A DNA stretch of 18,868 bases from Thermoleophilia bacterium (GCA_017882555.1 JADGPH010000039.1:1-18868), one strand, 5' to 3'; positions 1 through 8,046 are shown, numbered from the stretch's first letter. A program made the numbers and translations. Notes: generated by a model not told the origin, from the sequence alone.

Positions 1-2
1 AC

Positions 3-533
3 GCCGGTGATCGGGTTGTCGTTGTCGGTGCGGGCGCGATGGGGTTGTTGGAGATCTACGCAGCCCGTGCGCTCGGCGCCGCGGTCGTTGTGCTCGAACC
101 TCGCGGTGAGCGGCGGGAGTTGGCGCGTCGTGCCGGGGCACACGCTCCCGAGGTTCCGAGCGTCGATGCGATCCGGGAGCTGCTGGGCCCCGACGGGGCA
201 CATGCGGTCTTTGTGACCGCGTCGTCGTCGTCCGCCATTGCCGCCGGGGTATCGCTTGCGGGGCCGGGAGGGGTCGTGCAGCTGTTTGCGCCACCCACAC
301 CAGGCGAACTCATCGGGCTCGACCTCGGCTCGGCGTGGTTTCGGGAGGTCCGCATCGAGTCGACCTACTCGGCGGGACCGACCGACACGCGGGATGCGCT
401 CGGACTGCTGGTCGCCGGTGCGGTCGATCCGAAGGTGGTCATCTCGCACCGGATCCCGCTCGCGGAGATCGATCGTGCCTTTGCGCTCGCCCGGAGCGTC
501 GACGCGATGAAGGTCGTCGTCGAGATGTCGTAG
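3..533 (+). CDS. Medium-chain (zinc-type) alcohol/sorbitol dehydrogenase family protein, C-terminal part
   Basis: The gene is cut by the left edge of the window; only the last 176 residues are present, with complete codons from base 3. The visible part opens with the nucleotide-binding strand VVVVGAGAMGLL (GxGxxG type), followed by a helix and the acidic end of the second strand (VVVLEP), which is typical of an NAD(P)-binding Rossmann fold. The C-terminal end reads HRIPLAEIDRAFALARS and then MKVVVEM, the usual closing segment of medium-chain dehydrogenases. The N-terminal catalytic (zinc-binding) half is outside the window, so substrate and zinc dependence cannot be judged. It probably oxidises an alcohol or polyol with NAD(P)+. 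It ends 66 bases before the tRNA genes, with no clear terminator, and appears functionally unrelated to the genes downstream. Confidence 0.85.
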   Translation, partial: AGDRVVVVGAGAMGLLEIYAARALGAAVVVLEPRGERRELARRAGAHAPEVPSVDAIRELLGPDGAHAVFVTASSSSAIAAGVSLAGPGGVVQLFAPPTPGELIGLDLGSAWFREVRIESTYSAGPTDTRDALGLLVAGAVDPKVVISHRIPLAEIDRAFALARSVDAMKVVVEMS

Positions 534-564
534 TACGGTTGGTCCCGAGCGCTGCCAAGGGTGC

Positions 565-572
565 GCTATGGT
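565..572 (+). promoter_or_regulatory. Putative -10 element for the tRNA-His/tRNA-Leu/tig unit
   Basis: GCTATGGT lies 27 bases before the first base of tRNA-His, in the gap after the dehydrogenase gene. It matches the GCTANNNT pattern seen at the other apparent promoters in this window. No convincing -35 hexamer is visible at 16-18 bases upstream. A short 5-base inverted repeat (AGCGC/GCGCT, 548-552 and 563-567) overlaps it. This is inference from pattern and position only. Confidence 0.35.
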
Positions 573-599
573 TTCGCCGTCCGGGCGCGCGTCCGGCGT

Positions 600-673
600 G
601 GTGAACGTAGCTCAGTTGGTAGAGCTCCTGGTTGTGGTCCAGGCGGTCGTGGGTTCGAGTCCCATCGTTCACC
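600..673 (+). tRNA. tRNA-His (anticodon GTG)
   Basis: A full cloverleaf can be folded. The acceptor stem GTGAACG (601-607) pairs with CGTTCAC (666-672). The anticodon stem CCTGG/CCAGG (627-631, 639-643) encloses a loop with GTG at 634-636. The T arm is GTGGG-TTCGAGT-CCCAT with one G-U pair. The extra G-1 that identifies tRNA-His is encoded at base 600 and faces C73 at 673. CCA is not encoded and must be added after transcription. It is followed 21 bases later by tRNA-Leu and is probably co-transcribed with it. Confidence 0.97.
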
Positions 674-694
674 CTCCTCCGACCGCCAGTTTGG

Positions 695-776
695 GCGGGT
701 GTGGCGGAACCGGCAGACGCGCTAGGTTTAGGTCCTAGTGGGGCAACCCGTGGAGGTTCGAATCCTCTCACCCGCA
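695..776 (+). tRNA. tRNA-Leu (anticodon TAG)
   Basis: The acceptor stem GCGGGTG (695-701) pairs with CACCCGC (769-775), with discriminator A at 776. The anticodon stem CTAGG/CCTAG (722-726, 734-738) holds TAG at 729-731, which reads CUN leucine codons. The variable arm is long, as expected of a class II tRNA (a GGGG...CCC-type stem around 740-749), and the T loop TTCGAAT is standard. No CCA is encoded. The tig start codon lies only five bases beyond the discriminator, so 3' processing of this tRNA would also define the 5' end of the tig message. Confidence 0.97.
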
Positions 777-781
777 TCAGC

Positions 782-2167
782 ATGTCAATAGCCGCCGAGA
801 TCACATCGGTCGAGGAAGGCCGCGTCGAACTTGCCGTCGCGGTGTCCGAGGATGCCGTCGAGCAGGCCTTCGAGCAGGCGCTCAAGCGCTTGGCACGAGG
901 GGTCAAGGTGCCCGGCTTTCGCCAAGGCAAGGTTCCGACATCCGTCGTGATGAGCCGGTTTGGACGGCCGGTCGTGGTCCAAGAGATGCTCAAGGTGTCG
1001 CTCGCCGAGTGGTACAAGCAGGCCGTCGTGGAAGCGGGCATTCGTCCGATCGACGATCCTGATCTTGCACTCGACGATGTGCCGGAGACCGGCGAACTGC
1101 GTTTTCGTGCTGCCGTTCAAACGCGACCAAAGGCGACGCTCGGGACCATCGACGGCATTGAGGTTGGCAAAGAGGAGCCCGAGATTGCTGAGGGCGCCCT
1201 GGACGCCGAGCTGGAGGGTTTGCGCATGCGCGGGTCGCGGATGGCCCCCGTAGATCGCCCCGCCGGCGAGGGTGACTTCTTGGTCGTCGACTTCGACGGC
1301 AGCGTGGGTGGCAAGCGGCTCGCATCGGCCAGCGCCCGGGACTTCGTCGTTGAGCTGGGATCCGAGCGCCTGATCGCCGGATTCGATGAGCAGCTTCGCG
1401 GCCGCAGTGCCGGTGACTCGGTGACCATCGAGGTGACCTACGCCGAGGACGACAGTCGGCAGGAACTACGGGGCAAAACCGTTGAGTACACCGCGGTTGT
1501 CAAGCAGGTCCAAGAACGGGTGCTGCCCGAGCTGGACGACGATTTCGCCGCCGAGAACAGCGAGTTTGACACCCTTGACGAGCTCACAGCCGACATCAAT
1601 CAGCGCTTGCTTTCTGCCGCACAAGCGCAGGTTGACGAAATGTTCCGCCGCCGGGTCCTCGACGCGGTCGTCAGGGAATCCACGGTCGAGGTCCCCGAGA
1701 TCATGATTCAGCGGCGGATCGGCACGATCCTTACTCAGACCGCAAGCACATTGCCGAGCGGCGTGACCTTCGAGACCTATTTGCGTGCAACCGGCAGGAC
1801 GATCGAGCAGGTCGCCGAAGAACTCCGCCCAGACGCCGAGATGGCGATTCGGCGTGAGTTGGCAGTGGAGGCAGTCTGCGAGGCCGAGGGGATCGACGTC
1901 ACCGATGCTGAGGTGGAGGCGCAAGTTCGCGAAGATGCGGAGAAGGTGGGCCGTGATGCCGACGAACTGGTTGCCGAGGTCATCTCCGAGGGCGCCTTCG
2001 AACGTCTGCGCGAAGACCTCCGGCTGGGCCGCGCGGTGCAGTTCTTGATCGACACGGCCGTGCCGATATCGATGGAACAGGCCGAGGCGCGTGAACGACT
2101 CTGGACACCCCAGGAGGAGAAAGTGGTCCCCGACGCCAAACTGTGGACGCCCGGAGATGCCAAGTGA
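782..2167 (+). CDS. tig: Trigger factor (ribosome-associated chaperone and peptidyl-prolyl isomerase)
   Basis: Trigger factor binds ribosomal protein L23 at the exit tunnel and shields nascent chains in the cytoplasm. This protein has 461 residues, slightly long for the family. The ribosome-docking signature GFRQGK is at residues 45-50. A FKBP-like isomerase domain follows at about 160-245 (for example GDFLVVDFDG and ELRGKTVEY), then the helical C-terminal domain. The ATG at 782 is the first start outside tRNA-Leu, and MSIAAEITSVEEGRVEL fits the family N-terminus. There is no Shine-Dalgarno sequence, because the preceding bases are the tRNA acceptor stem. The acidic tail contains LWTP twice, at residues 440-443 and 454-457. 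clpP follows after 19 bases; tig-clpP-clpX is a common bacterial gene order. Confidence 0.96.
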   Translation: MSIAAEITSVEEGRVELAVAVSEDAVEQAFEQALKRLARGVKVPGFRQGKVPTSVVMSRFGRPVVVQEMLKVSLAEWYKQAVVEAGIRPIDDPDLALDDVPETGELRFRAAVQTRPKATLGTIDGIEVGKEEPEIAEGALDAELEGLRMRGSRMAPVDRPAGEGDFLVVDFDGSVGGKRLASASARDFVVELGSERLIAGFDEQLRGRSAGDSVTIEVTYAEDDSRQELRGKTVEYTAVVKQVQERVLPELDDDFAAENSEFDTLDELTADINQRLLSAAQAQVDEMFRRRVLDAVVRESTVEVPEIMIQRRIGTILTQTASTLPSGVTFETYLRATGRTIEQVAEELRPDAEMAIRRELAVEAVCEAEGIDVTDAEVEAQVREDAEKVGRDADELVAEVISEGAFERLREDLRLGRAVQFLIDTAVPISMEQAEARERLWTPQEEKVVPDAKLWTPGDAK

Positions 2168-2186
2168 CGCCAGGAGGCCGAGCTCG

Positions 2187-2771
2187 ATGAGCCCACTGAT
2201 TCCGATGGTCATCGAACAGACCTCGCGTGGCGAGCGTTCGTTTGACATCTACTCGCGACTGCTCAACGAGCGGATCATCTTTTTGGGCACGCCCATCGAT
2301 GACCAGATCGCCAACCTGATCGTCGCCCAGTTGCTCCACCTGGAAAGCGAAGACCCCGACAAGGACATCTCGATCTACATCAACTCCCCCGGGGGGTCGG
2401 TGTACTCGGGCCTCGCGATCTACGACACGATGCAGTTCATCAAGCCCGACGTGCAGACCATCTGCGTTGGCATCGCGATGAGCATGGGCGCCCTTCTGCT
2501 GGCCGGCGGGGCCAAGGGCAAGCGCATGGCGCTCCCGAACGCCAAGATCATGATCCACCAGGTCTCGAGTGGCTTTTCTGGTCAGGCCTCGGACATCGAG
2601 ATCCACGCCCGTGAGGTCATCGCACTGCGCCACGCGCTGGATGAAATCCTCGCGTTGCACACGGGCCAGCCCTTGGACAAGGTCAAGCTGGACACTGAGC
2701 GGGACAACTTTATGAGTTCCGAAGAAGCGAAGGACTACGGCATCGTCGATCGGGTGATCGCCTCGCACTAA
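2187..2771 (+). CDS. clpP: ATP-dependent Clp protease proteolytic subunit ClpP
   Basis: ClpP forms the two-ring serine peptidase chamber that degrades proteins unfolded and fed in by ClpX. The start is the ATG at 2187, nine bases after CAGGAGG (2171-2177); a longer reading frame begins upstream but overlaps tig and has no family similarity. The product has 194 residues. The triad is visible as S99 (in AMSMGA), H124 (in IMIHQ) and D173 (in TERD), with the same spacing as in E. coli. The N-terminus MSPLIPMVIEQTSRGERSFD already begins at about the mature ClpP sequence, so there is essentially no propeptide to remove. Only one clpP is present here, whereas many actinomycetes have two adjacent copies. 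It is co-oriented with clpX, 34 bases away. Confidence 0.98.
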   Translation: MSPLIPMVIEQTSRGERSFDIYSRLLNERIIFLGTPIDDQIANLIVAQLLHLESEDPDKDISIYINSPGGSVYSGLAIYDTMQFIKPDVQTICVGIAMSMGALLLAGGAKGKRMALPNAKIMIHQVSSGFSGQASDIEIHAREVIALRHALDEILALHTGQPLDKVKLDTERDNFMSSEEAKDYGIVDRVIASH

Positions 2772-2805
2772 GGCGGGGCACCGACCAACTCACTACGAGG
2801 TTTTG

Positions 2806-4074
2806 ATGGCCAAGTCTTCTGAAGCCAATGAGCAGTTGCTGTGCAGTTTCTGTGGAAAGTCGCAGCGACAGGTCAAGAAGCTCATCGCGGGTCCCGGTGT
2901 CTACATCTGCGATGAATGTATCGACCTCTGCAACGAGATCATCGACGAAGAGCTCACGGCTCCGGTCGCCTTCGACCTCGAGACGCTGCCGCGTCCCCAG
3001 GAAATCTACGACGTCCTGAACGAGTACGTCGTCGGGCAGGTCGAGGCCAAGCGCACCCTCTCGGTGGCCGTCTACAACCACGACAAGCGCGTCCAGATGA
3101 TGTCGGCGGGGGAATCCGATATCGAGTTGCAAAAGAGCAACATCTTGCTGCTGGGTCCGACCGGATGCGGTAAGACGCTACTCGCCCAGACCCTCGCGAA
3201 GATTCTCAATGTGCCGTTTGCGATCGCCGACGCCACGGCGCTGACCGAAGCGGGCTATGTCGGGGAGGACGTCGAGAACATCCTGCTCAAGCTCATTCAA
3301 GCGGCGGACTTCGACGTCAAGCGGGCCGAGACCGGAATCATCTACATCGATGAAGTCGACAAGATCGCCCGCAAGGCGGACAACCCGTCGATCACTCGGG
3401 ACGTGTCCGGTGAGGGCGTACAGCAGGCACTGCTCAAGATTCTCGAGGGAACGGTCGCATCGGTGCCACCGCAAGGCGGGCGCAAGCACCCCCACCAGGA
3501 GTTCCTGAGCATCGACACCACCAACGTCCTGTTTATCTGCGGCGGTGCGTTTGCCAGCCTCGAGCAGATCATCGAGCGGAGGATCGGGCGTCGTGGCGTG
3601 GGTTTCGCCGCCGATGTCCGGTCCCGTCAAGAGCACGATCCGCACGGCCTGTTTAGCCAGGTACTCCCCGAGGACTTGATGAACTACGGACTGATCCCCG
3701 AGTTCATCGGGCGTCTGCCGGTCATCTCCGCCGTCCACCAGCTCACCCAGGACGACTTGGTGCAGATCCTGACCGAGCCGCGGAATGCGCTGACCAAGCA
3801 GTACAAGCGCTTTTTCAGCTTTGACCGCGTCGATCTGGCTTTTGCCGAGGAGTCCCTGGCGGCGATCGCCGAGAAGGCGCTCGAGCGTGAGACCGGTGCC
3901 CGTGGTCTGCGGACGATCGTCGAGGCCGCCTTGATGGACGTGATGTTCGAACTGCCCTCGCGCGACGACGTGGTCAAGTGCGTGGTGACCCGTGAGACCA
4001 TCGAAAAGGGTCTGCCGCCGACGCTCGTGACCGAAGCCCCTGGGCGTGAGCGCCGCGCCGAGGCTGGCGGGTGA
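2806..4074 (+). CDS. clpX: ClpX, AAA+ unfoldase subunit of the ClpXP protease
   Basis: ClpX recognises tagged substrates, unfolds them with ATP and threads them into ClpP. The product has 422 residues, the usual length. In order it shows the N-terminal zinc-binding domain with four cysteines (LCSFCGKS and YICDECIDLC), the Walker A motif GPTGCGKT, the pore loop GYVGED, the Walker B motif IIYIDEVDKI, the RKH loop in GGRKHPHQ, and a ClpP-docking loop in the variant VGF (RRGVGFAAD; IGF in E. coli). The C-terminal sensor-2 segment ETGARGLR is present. The ATG at 2806 has GAGG five bases upstream (2797-2800); the TTG just before it is an alternative. Its stop overlaps the valS start by four bases (GTGA). 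Confidence 0.98.
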   Translation: MAKSSEANEQLLCSFCGKSQRQVKKLIAGPGVYICDECIDLCNEIIDEELTAPVAFDLETLPRPQEIYDVLNEYVVGQVEAKRTLSVAVYNHDKRVQMMSAGESDIELQKSNILLLGPTGCGKTLLAQTLAKILNVPFAIADATALTEAGYVGEDVENILLKLIQAADFDVKRAETGIIYIDEVDKIARKADNPSITRDVSGEGVQQALLKILEGTVASVPPQGGRKHPHQEFLSIDTTNVLFICGGAFASLEQIIERRIGRRGVGFAADVRSRQEHDPHGLFSQVLPEDLMNYGLIPEFIGRLPVISAVHQLTQDDLVQILTEPRNALTKQYKRFFSFDRVDLAFAEESLAAIAEKALERETGARGLRTIVEAALMDVMFELPSRDDVVKCVVTRETIEKGLPPTLVTEAPGRERRAEAGG

Positions 4075-6653
4075 CCGAGCCCGTCAAGGGCCCACTGGCA
4101 CCAGCCGCAGCCGGGGCTGAACTTCGATACGACCCGGCGGCCGATGAACCGCGGTGGGTCGATGCGTGGGAGCGCTCGGGTGCGTTGCGGGCGAATCCGG
4201 ACTCCGACAAGCCCGCCTACAGCATTGCGATTCCGCCGCCCAACGTGACGGGCGCGCTGCACATCGGGCATGCGCTCAACAATTCGATCCAGGATGTCTT
4301 GATCCGGGCCCACCGTATGGCCGGCTACGAGACACTCTGGATTTGCGGCACCGACCACGCCGGAATTGCCACTCAGGCACAGGTCGAAAAGGAGCTGGCG
4401 CGCGAGGGCCTCAACCGTCGTGATCTCGGTCGTGAGGCGTTTCTCGAGCGGGTGTGGGCGTGGCGTGACGAGTACGGCGGGACGATTATCGGGCAGTTGC
4501 GGCGACTCGGTGCGACCCTCGACTATTCTCGTGAACGCTTCACGCTCGATGATGGGTACGCGCGCGCCGTGCAACGGGCCTTCGTCGACCTTTACGAGAA
4601 GGGTCACATCTATCGTGACCACTACATGGTCAACTGGGATCCGGGCCTCGGATCGGCGATCTCGGACCTGGAGGTGGAAGACCGCGAGGTCACCGATGCG
4701 TTGGTGAGAATTGCGTATCCGCTCGCGGACGGCTCGGGGGAACTGGTCGTCGCGACGGTGCGCCCCGAGACGATGCTCGGTGACACGGCGGTGGCCGTCC
4801 ATCCCGCCGATGAGCGCTACCAGCACCTGGTCGGGACGACCTGCATCTTGCCGTTGGTGGGGCGCGAGCTCCCGATCATCGCCGATGACTACGTCAAGCC
4901 CGAGTTCGGCACGGGGTGCCTCAAGATCACCCCGGCGCACGATCCGAACGACTTCGAGCTGGCCCGACGCCACAACCTCGAGGCGATCAGCGTCATCGGG
5001 GAAGACGGCCTGATCGTCCCCGGTGTGGGGGAGCGGTATCAGGGGCTGACGCCGGCCGAATGCTCCGCGCGGATTCTTGAGGACCTTGCGGCCGCCGGGC
5101 ACCTGCGGGGCACCGAGCCGTTTACGCACGTGGTGCCGTTCTCCCATCGATCGGGTCGTCGCGTCGAGCCGCTGATCTCGCTGCAGTGGTTCTGTGACAT
5201 GAAGCGGTTGGCTGAGCCCGCGATCAGCGCCGTCGAGACCGGTGCGCTCACGTTCACACCCGCCCACTGGGCGGGTGTGTATGTCCGCTGGATGCAGGAA
5301 ATTCGACCGTGGTGTCTGTCGCGCCAGCTGTGGTGGGGGCATCAGCTGCCGGTGTGGTATCGGGGCGAGGAGATCTATGTCGGGGCCGAGGCTCCCGAGG
5401 GCGACGACTGGATCCGTGACCCGGACGTGCTGGATACCTGGTTCTCCTCAGGCCTGTGGCCCTTTGCGACACTCGGCTGGCCCGAGGACACCGCGGAACT
5501 CGGTCGCTTTTACCCGACCAGCGTCCTGTCGACGGCACGGGACATCATCTTCTTGTGGGTTGCCCGCATGGTGATGCTCGGTATCGAGTACATGGGTGAG
5601 GTGCCGTTTTCGGATGTCTACATCCACTCGGTCATTCAGGCCGCCGACGGTCGACGGATGAGCAAGAGCCTCGGCACCGGTGTCGATCCCCTTGATCTGA
5701 TTGCCGACCACGGCGCCGACGCGCTGCGCTTCGGTCTGCTGTTGATGAGCAGCCAGCAAGATGTCCGCTTCTCCGCGGAGAAGATTCGCCAGGGTCGGCA
5801 GCTGGTGACCAAGATCTGGAACGCGACACGTCTGGTGGTCAGTCGCGGTGGTCGTGCGGGGGCAGCGGCGCCCCCGACGCCCCGCACGGCGGTTGATCGG
5901 TGGATGGCCTCGCGCGTGACCGAGGCGATCGAGCTCGCAGCGCAGCTGACTGCCGGATACGAGTTCAGTCGTCTGGCCGACGTGATCTACCACCTGGTCT
6001 TCGACGAGTACTGTGATTGGTACCTGGAGTTGTTCAAGCGCGGCGAGGCCACCGCGGAGGTCGCGGGCGATCTGCTCGAACAGATTCTGGCGCTGGTGCA
6101 CCCCGTGATGCCCTTCGTGACCGAGGCCTGCTGGGAGCAGATGCCGGGGTCCGAGGGGCTCATGCTCGTCCACGCCCCGCCGCGGCGTCCGGGCCCGCGG
6201 GATGCGGACGCGGAGGCCCTCGTGGCGACCCTGCAAGACGCAGTCAGCGCGGTGCGTGCATTTCGGAGTCGTCACGCCATCAGCCCGCGTACCGGGTTGG
6301 TGGTGGCTCTTGACAGAATCGCCCTCGGTGATCTCACGCCGGCGTGCTGCGGCCTCGCCAACGTGAACGTCGGCGATGTCGCCGATGACGCGCAGGTGCT
6401 CGCGTTCGCCACCGGGCAGATTCGCATCGTCGCCCCGCCGGGCGAGATCGATATCGCGGCAGAGATCGCGCGGCTCCAGGCCGAGCTGGCCCGGGTCGAA
6501 CGCGAACTTGGCCGTGCCGCATCGATGCTCTCCAACGATCGATTTGTGTCGCGTGCTCCGGCAGAGCTCGTCGATCTCGAGCGCGAGAAGGTGCGGCGCT
6601 TTTCGCTCGAGCGTGATCTTCTGGTCGAGCAGATCGGAGCGCTCGGGGCGTGA
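4071..6653 (+). CDS. valS: Valyl-tRNA synthetase
   Basis: This class I synthetase charges tRNA-Val with valine in the cytoplasm. The 860-residue product has the HIGH signature in PPPNVTGALHIGHALN (H64-H67). An editing (CP1) domain lies at about 190-340, with ATVRPETMLGDTAV and GTGCLKITPAHDPNDFE. The second catalytic signature reads RMSKS at 529-533, with arginine in place of the first lysine. An anticodon-binding domain is followed by a C-terminal coiled coil (about 795-860) that contacts the tRNA. The start is GTG at 4071, inside a GTGA overlap with clpX, with GAGG at 4060-4063. The gene is thus translationally coupled to both clpX and folC. No truncation is visible. Confidence 0.98.
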   Translation: MTEPVKGPLAPAAAGAELRYDPAADEPRWVDAWERSGALRANPDSDKPAYSIAIPPPNVTGALHIGHALNNSIQDVLIRAHRMAGYETLWICGTDHAGIATQAQVEKELAREGLNRRDLGREAFLERVWAWRDEYGGTIIGQLRRLGATLDYSRERFTLDDGYARAVQRAFVDLYEKGHIYRDHYMVNWDPGLGSAISDLEVEDREVTDALVRIAYPLADGSGELVVATVRPETMLGDTAVAVHPADERYQHLVGTTCILPLVGRELPIIADDYVKPEFGTGCLKITPAHDPNDFELARRHNLEAISVIGEDGLIVPGVGERYQGLTPAECSARILEDLAAAGHLRGTEPFTHVVPFSHRSGRRVEPLISLQWFCDMKRLAEPAISAVETGALTFTPAHWAGVYVRWMQEIRPWCLSRQLWWGHQLPVWYRGEEIYVGAEAPEGDDWIRDPDVLDTWFSSGLWPFATLGWPEDTAELGRFYPTSVLSTARDIIFLWVARMVMLGIEYMGEVPFSDVYIHSVIQAADGRRMSKSLGTGVDPLDLIADHGADALRFGLLLMSSQQDVRFSAEKIRQGRQLVTKIWNATRLVVSRGGRAGAAAPPTPRTAVDRWMASRVTEAIELAAQLTAGYEFSRLADVIYHLVFDEYCDWYLELFKRGEATAEVAGDLLEQILALVHPVMPFVTEACWEQMPGSEGLMLVHAPPRRPGPRDADAEALVATLQDAVSAVRAFRSRHAISPRTGLVVALDRIALGDLTPACCGLANVNVGDVADDAQVLAFATGQIRIVAPPGEIDIAAEIARLQAELARVERELGRAASMLSNDRFVSRAPAELVDLEREKVRRFSLERDLLVEQIGALGA

Positions 6654-7939
6654 GTCTCACGGATGCGCTGGCCTACGTCGAGAGTCTCGACATCCTGGGC
6701 ATGCGCTTCGGGTTGGCGCGGATGGAGCACCTCCTCGGGGAATTGGGAGACCCCCATCGCGCGCAGCCGGCGATCCACGTCGTGGGCACCAACGGCAAGA
6801 CATCCACGACGCGGCTGTTGGCCGCGTTGCTCGCAGCTGAAGGCCTCCAGACCGCGGCGTACCTGTCGCCGCACATCGTGGGATGGACCGAGCGCCTGGT
6901 GATTCGTGGCGAGGACGTCGCCGACGACCGCTTCGCCGATGCGATCGATCGGGTGCGCAGCACGGTCGAGCGGCTCGGATACCGCGGCGAGGACGCGGTG
7001 ACCCAGTTCGAGGTCGTGACCGCGGCGGCCTTCGTCGCGGTGGCCGACGCCGGTGTTGACGTCGTTGCGGTGGAAGCGGGACTGGGTGGGCGCTACGACG
7101 CGACCAACGTGCTCGGGGGCGGCCGGGTCAGCATTCTGACCAACGTCGCGCGCGAGCACACAGAACTCCTGGGCGAGACCGTCCACGCGATCGCCGAAGA
7201 GAAGCTGGCGATCGCCCCCGACGGGTCCGATCGCGTGGTCATCGGGCGCCTGGATGGTGATGCGGCACGTGCCGTTCCGGCGATCATGGCCGAACGCCGG
7301 TTGTCGGGATGGAGAGTCGGGACCGAGATCCAGGGCACCGAGACCGCGGACGGGTACCTCGTGCGCGTCGCTGATGCCGCGTACCCGGGGATTTCGCTCG
7401 GTGCCAGTGGGCGCTTTCAGCGCGACAACTTGGTGGTTGCCATCGCGGGTGCGCAGCGCTTTTTGGGTCGCGCGCTGAATGCGTCGCATGTCCGCCAGGT
7501 GGCGGCCGACGCACGCTTCCCGGGGCGCTTGGAGGTGTTTGGCGGCGCCCCGCCGGTGGCGATCGACGGGGCGCACAATCCCGCGGGGATGCGGGCACTC
7601 GCCGATTCCTTGGAGGATGTGTTTCCCGCCATACGTCCCGTGGCGGTCGTCTCGGTGTTGGGGGACAAGGATGCCCGCGCGATGCTCGAGGCCCTGGTGC
7701 CGCGATGCCGGGCGGTCGTGGCGACCCAGTCGAGCCATCGGCGCGCCGCCGACCCCGAGGTGGTCGCGGAGATCGCGCGTCAGTTGGGGGCCGCGTGTGA
7801 GGTCGTCACCGATCCCGAGGCTGCGCTGTCTCGGGCCTCGGTGATCGCGGGAAATGATGGTGGGGTGATCGTGTGCGGGTCGCTGTATCTGCTGACTGAT
7901 CTGCGGGCCGGGCTCGTGGCGACCCGCGCGGATGGGTGA
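6650..7939 (+). CDS. folC: Bifunctional dihydrofolate synthase / folylpolyglutamate synthase
   Basis: FolC belongs to the Mur ligase family. It adds L-glutamate to dihydropteroate and to folates with ATP, which makes folates and retains them in the cell. The 429-residue product has the P-loop VGTNGKTST (residues 45-53), the SPHIVGWTERL loop, the VEAGLGGRYDATNV segment and AIDGAHNPAG in the C-terminal domain, all typical of FolC. Whether it has both activities or one cannot be settled by eye. The start is GTG at 6650 in a GTGA overlap with valS; GGAG lies ten bases upstream at 6636-6639. It is the last gene of the tig-clp-valS run, since a gap with promoter-like signals follows. Confidence 0.95.
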   Translation: MSLTDALAYVESLDILGMRFGLARMEHLLGELGDPHRAQPAIHVVGTNGKTSTTRLLAALLAAEGLQTAAYLSPHIVGWTERLVIRGEDVADDRFADAIDRVRSTVERLGYRGEDAVTQFEVVTAAAFVAVADAGVDVVAVEAGLGGRYDATNVLGGGRVSILTNVAREHTELLGETVHAIAEEKLAIAPDGSDRVVIGRLDGDAARAVPAIMAERRLSGWRVGTEIQGTETADGYLVRVADAAYPGISLGASGRFQRDNLVVAIAGAQRFLGRALNASHVRQVAADARFPGRLEVFGGAPPVAIDGAHNPAGMRALADSLEDVFPAIRPVAVVSVLGDKDARAMLEALVPRCRAVVATQSSHRRAADPEVVAEIARQLGAACEVVTDPEAALSRASVIAGNDGGVIVCGSLYLLTDLRAGLVATRADG

Positions 7940-7942
7940 GGA

Positions 7943-7967
7943 TGCACGGTGCACGAACCGCACGGTG
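7943..7967. repeat. Palindrome plus direct repeat in the folC downstream gap
   Basis: TGCAC-G-GTGCA (7943-7953) is a perfect 11-base palindrome starting just after the folC stop. The octamer GCACGGTG occurs at 7944-7951 and again at 7960-7967, a 16-base period. This could be an operator for the gene at 8047 or a transcript hairpin after folC. There is no T-run after it, so it does not look like a classical intrinsic terminator. Function is inference. Confidence 0.35.
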
Positions 7968-7985
7968 ATTCCGGGCGTAAACTGC

Positions 7986-8000
7986 CCCGCAATGTGCGGG
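7986..8000. repeat. Hairpin upstream of the 8047 promoter
   Basis: CCCGCA (7986-7991), loop ATG, TGCGGG (7995-8000) is a perfect six-pair stem. It lies where the -35 region of the putative promoter with -10 at 8010-8017 would be. It could be an operator, or the weak end of the folC transcript; the bases after it (AAAGTCC) do not form a U-tract. Confidence 0.35.
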
Positions 8001-8009
8001 AAAGTCCCT

Positions 8010-8017
8010 GCTATGCT
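8010..8017 (+). promoter_or_regulatory. Putative -10 element for the 8047-ndk-maf unit
   Basis: GCTATGCT ends 29 bases before the ATG at 8047, giving a predicted leader of about 20-25 bases. It fits the GCTANNNT pattern shared with the other intergenic candidates. The -35 position has no good match to TTGACA. Promoter activity is inferred from sequence and position. Confidence 0.45.
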
Positions 8018-8046
8018 CGCGCGGCACATTTCCAGAGTGAGTTTGG

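Noticed and set aside
548..567. AGCGC...GCGCT as a terminator of the dehydrogenase gene
   Set aside because: Only five pairs around a ten-base loop and no T-run; too weak to call.
632..781. N-terminal extension of trigger factor through both tRNAs
   Set aside because: The frame stays open by chance through the tRNA genes. The family N-terminus begins at the ATG at 782.
3684..5342. Long open frame on the minus strand opposite clpX and valS
   Set aside because: It is antisense to two clearly conserved genes, shows no recognisable domain and is rich in Arg/Pro/Asp/His, as expected of a shadow frame in high-GC DNA.
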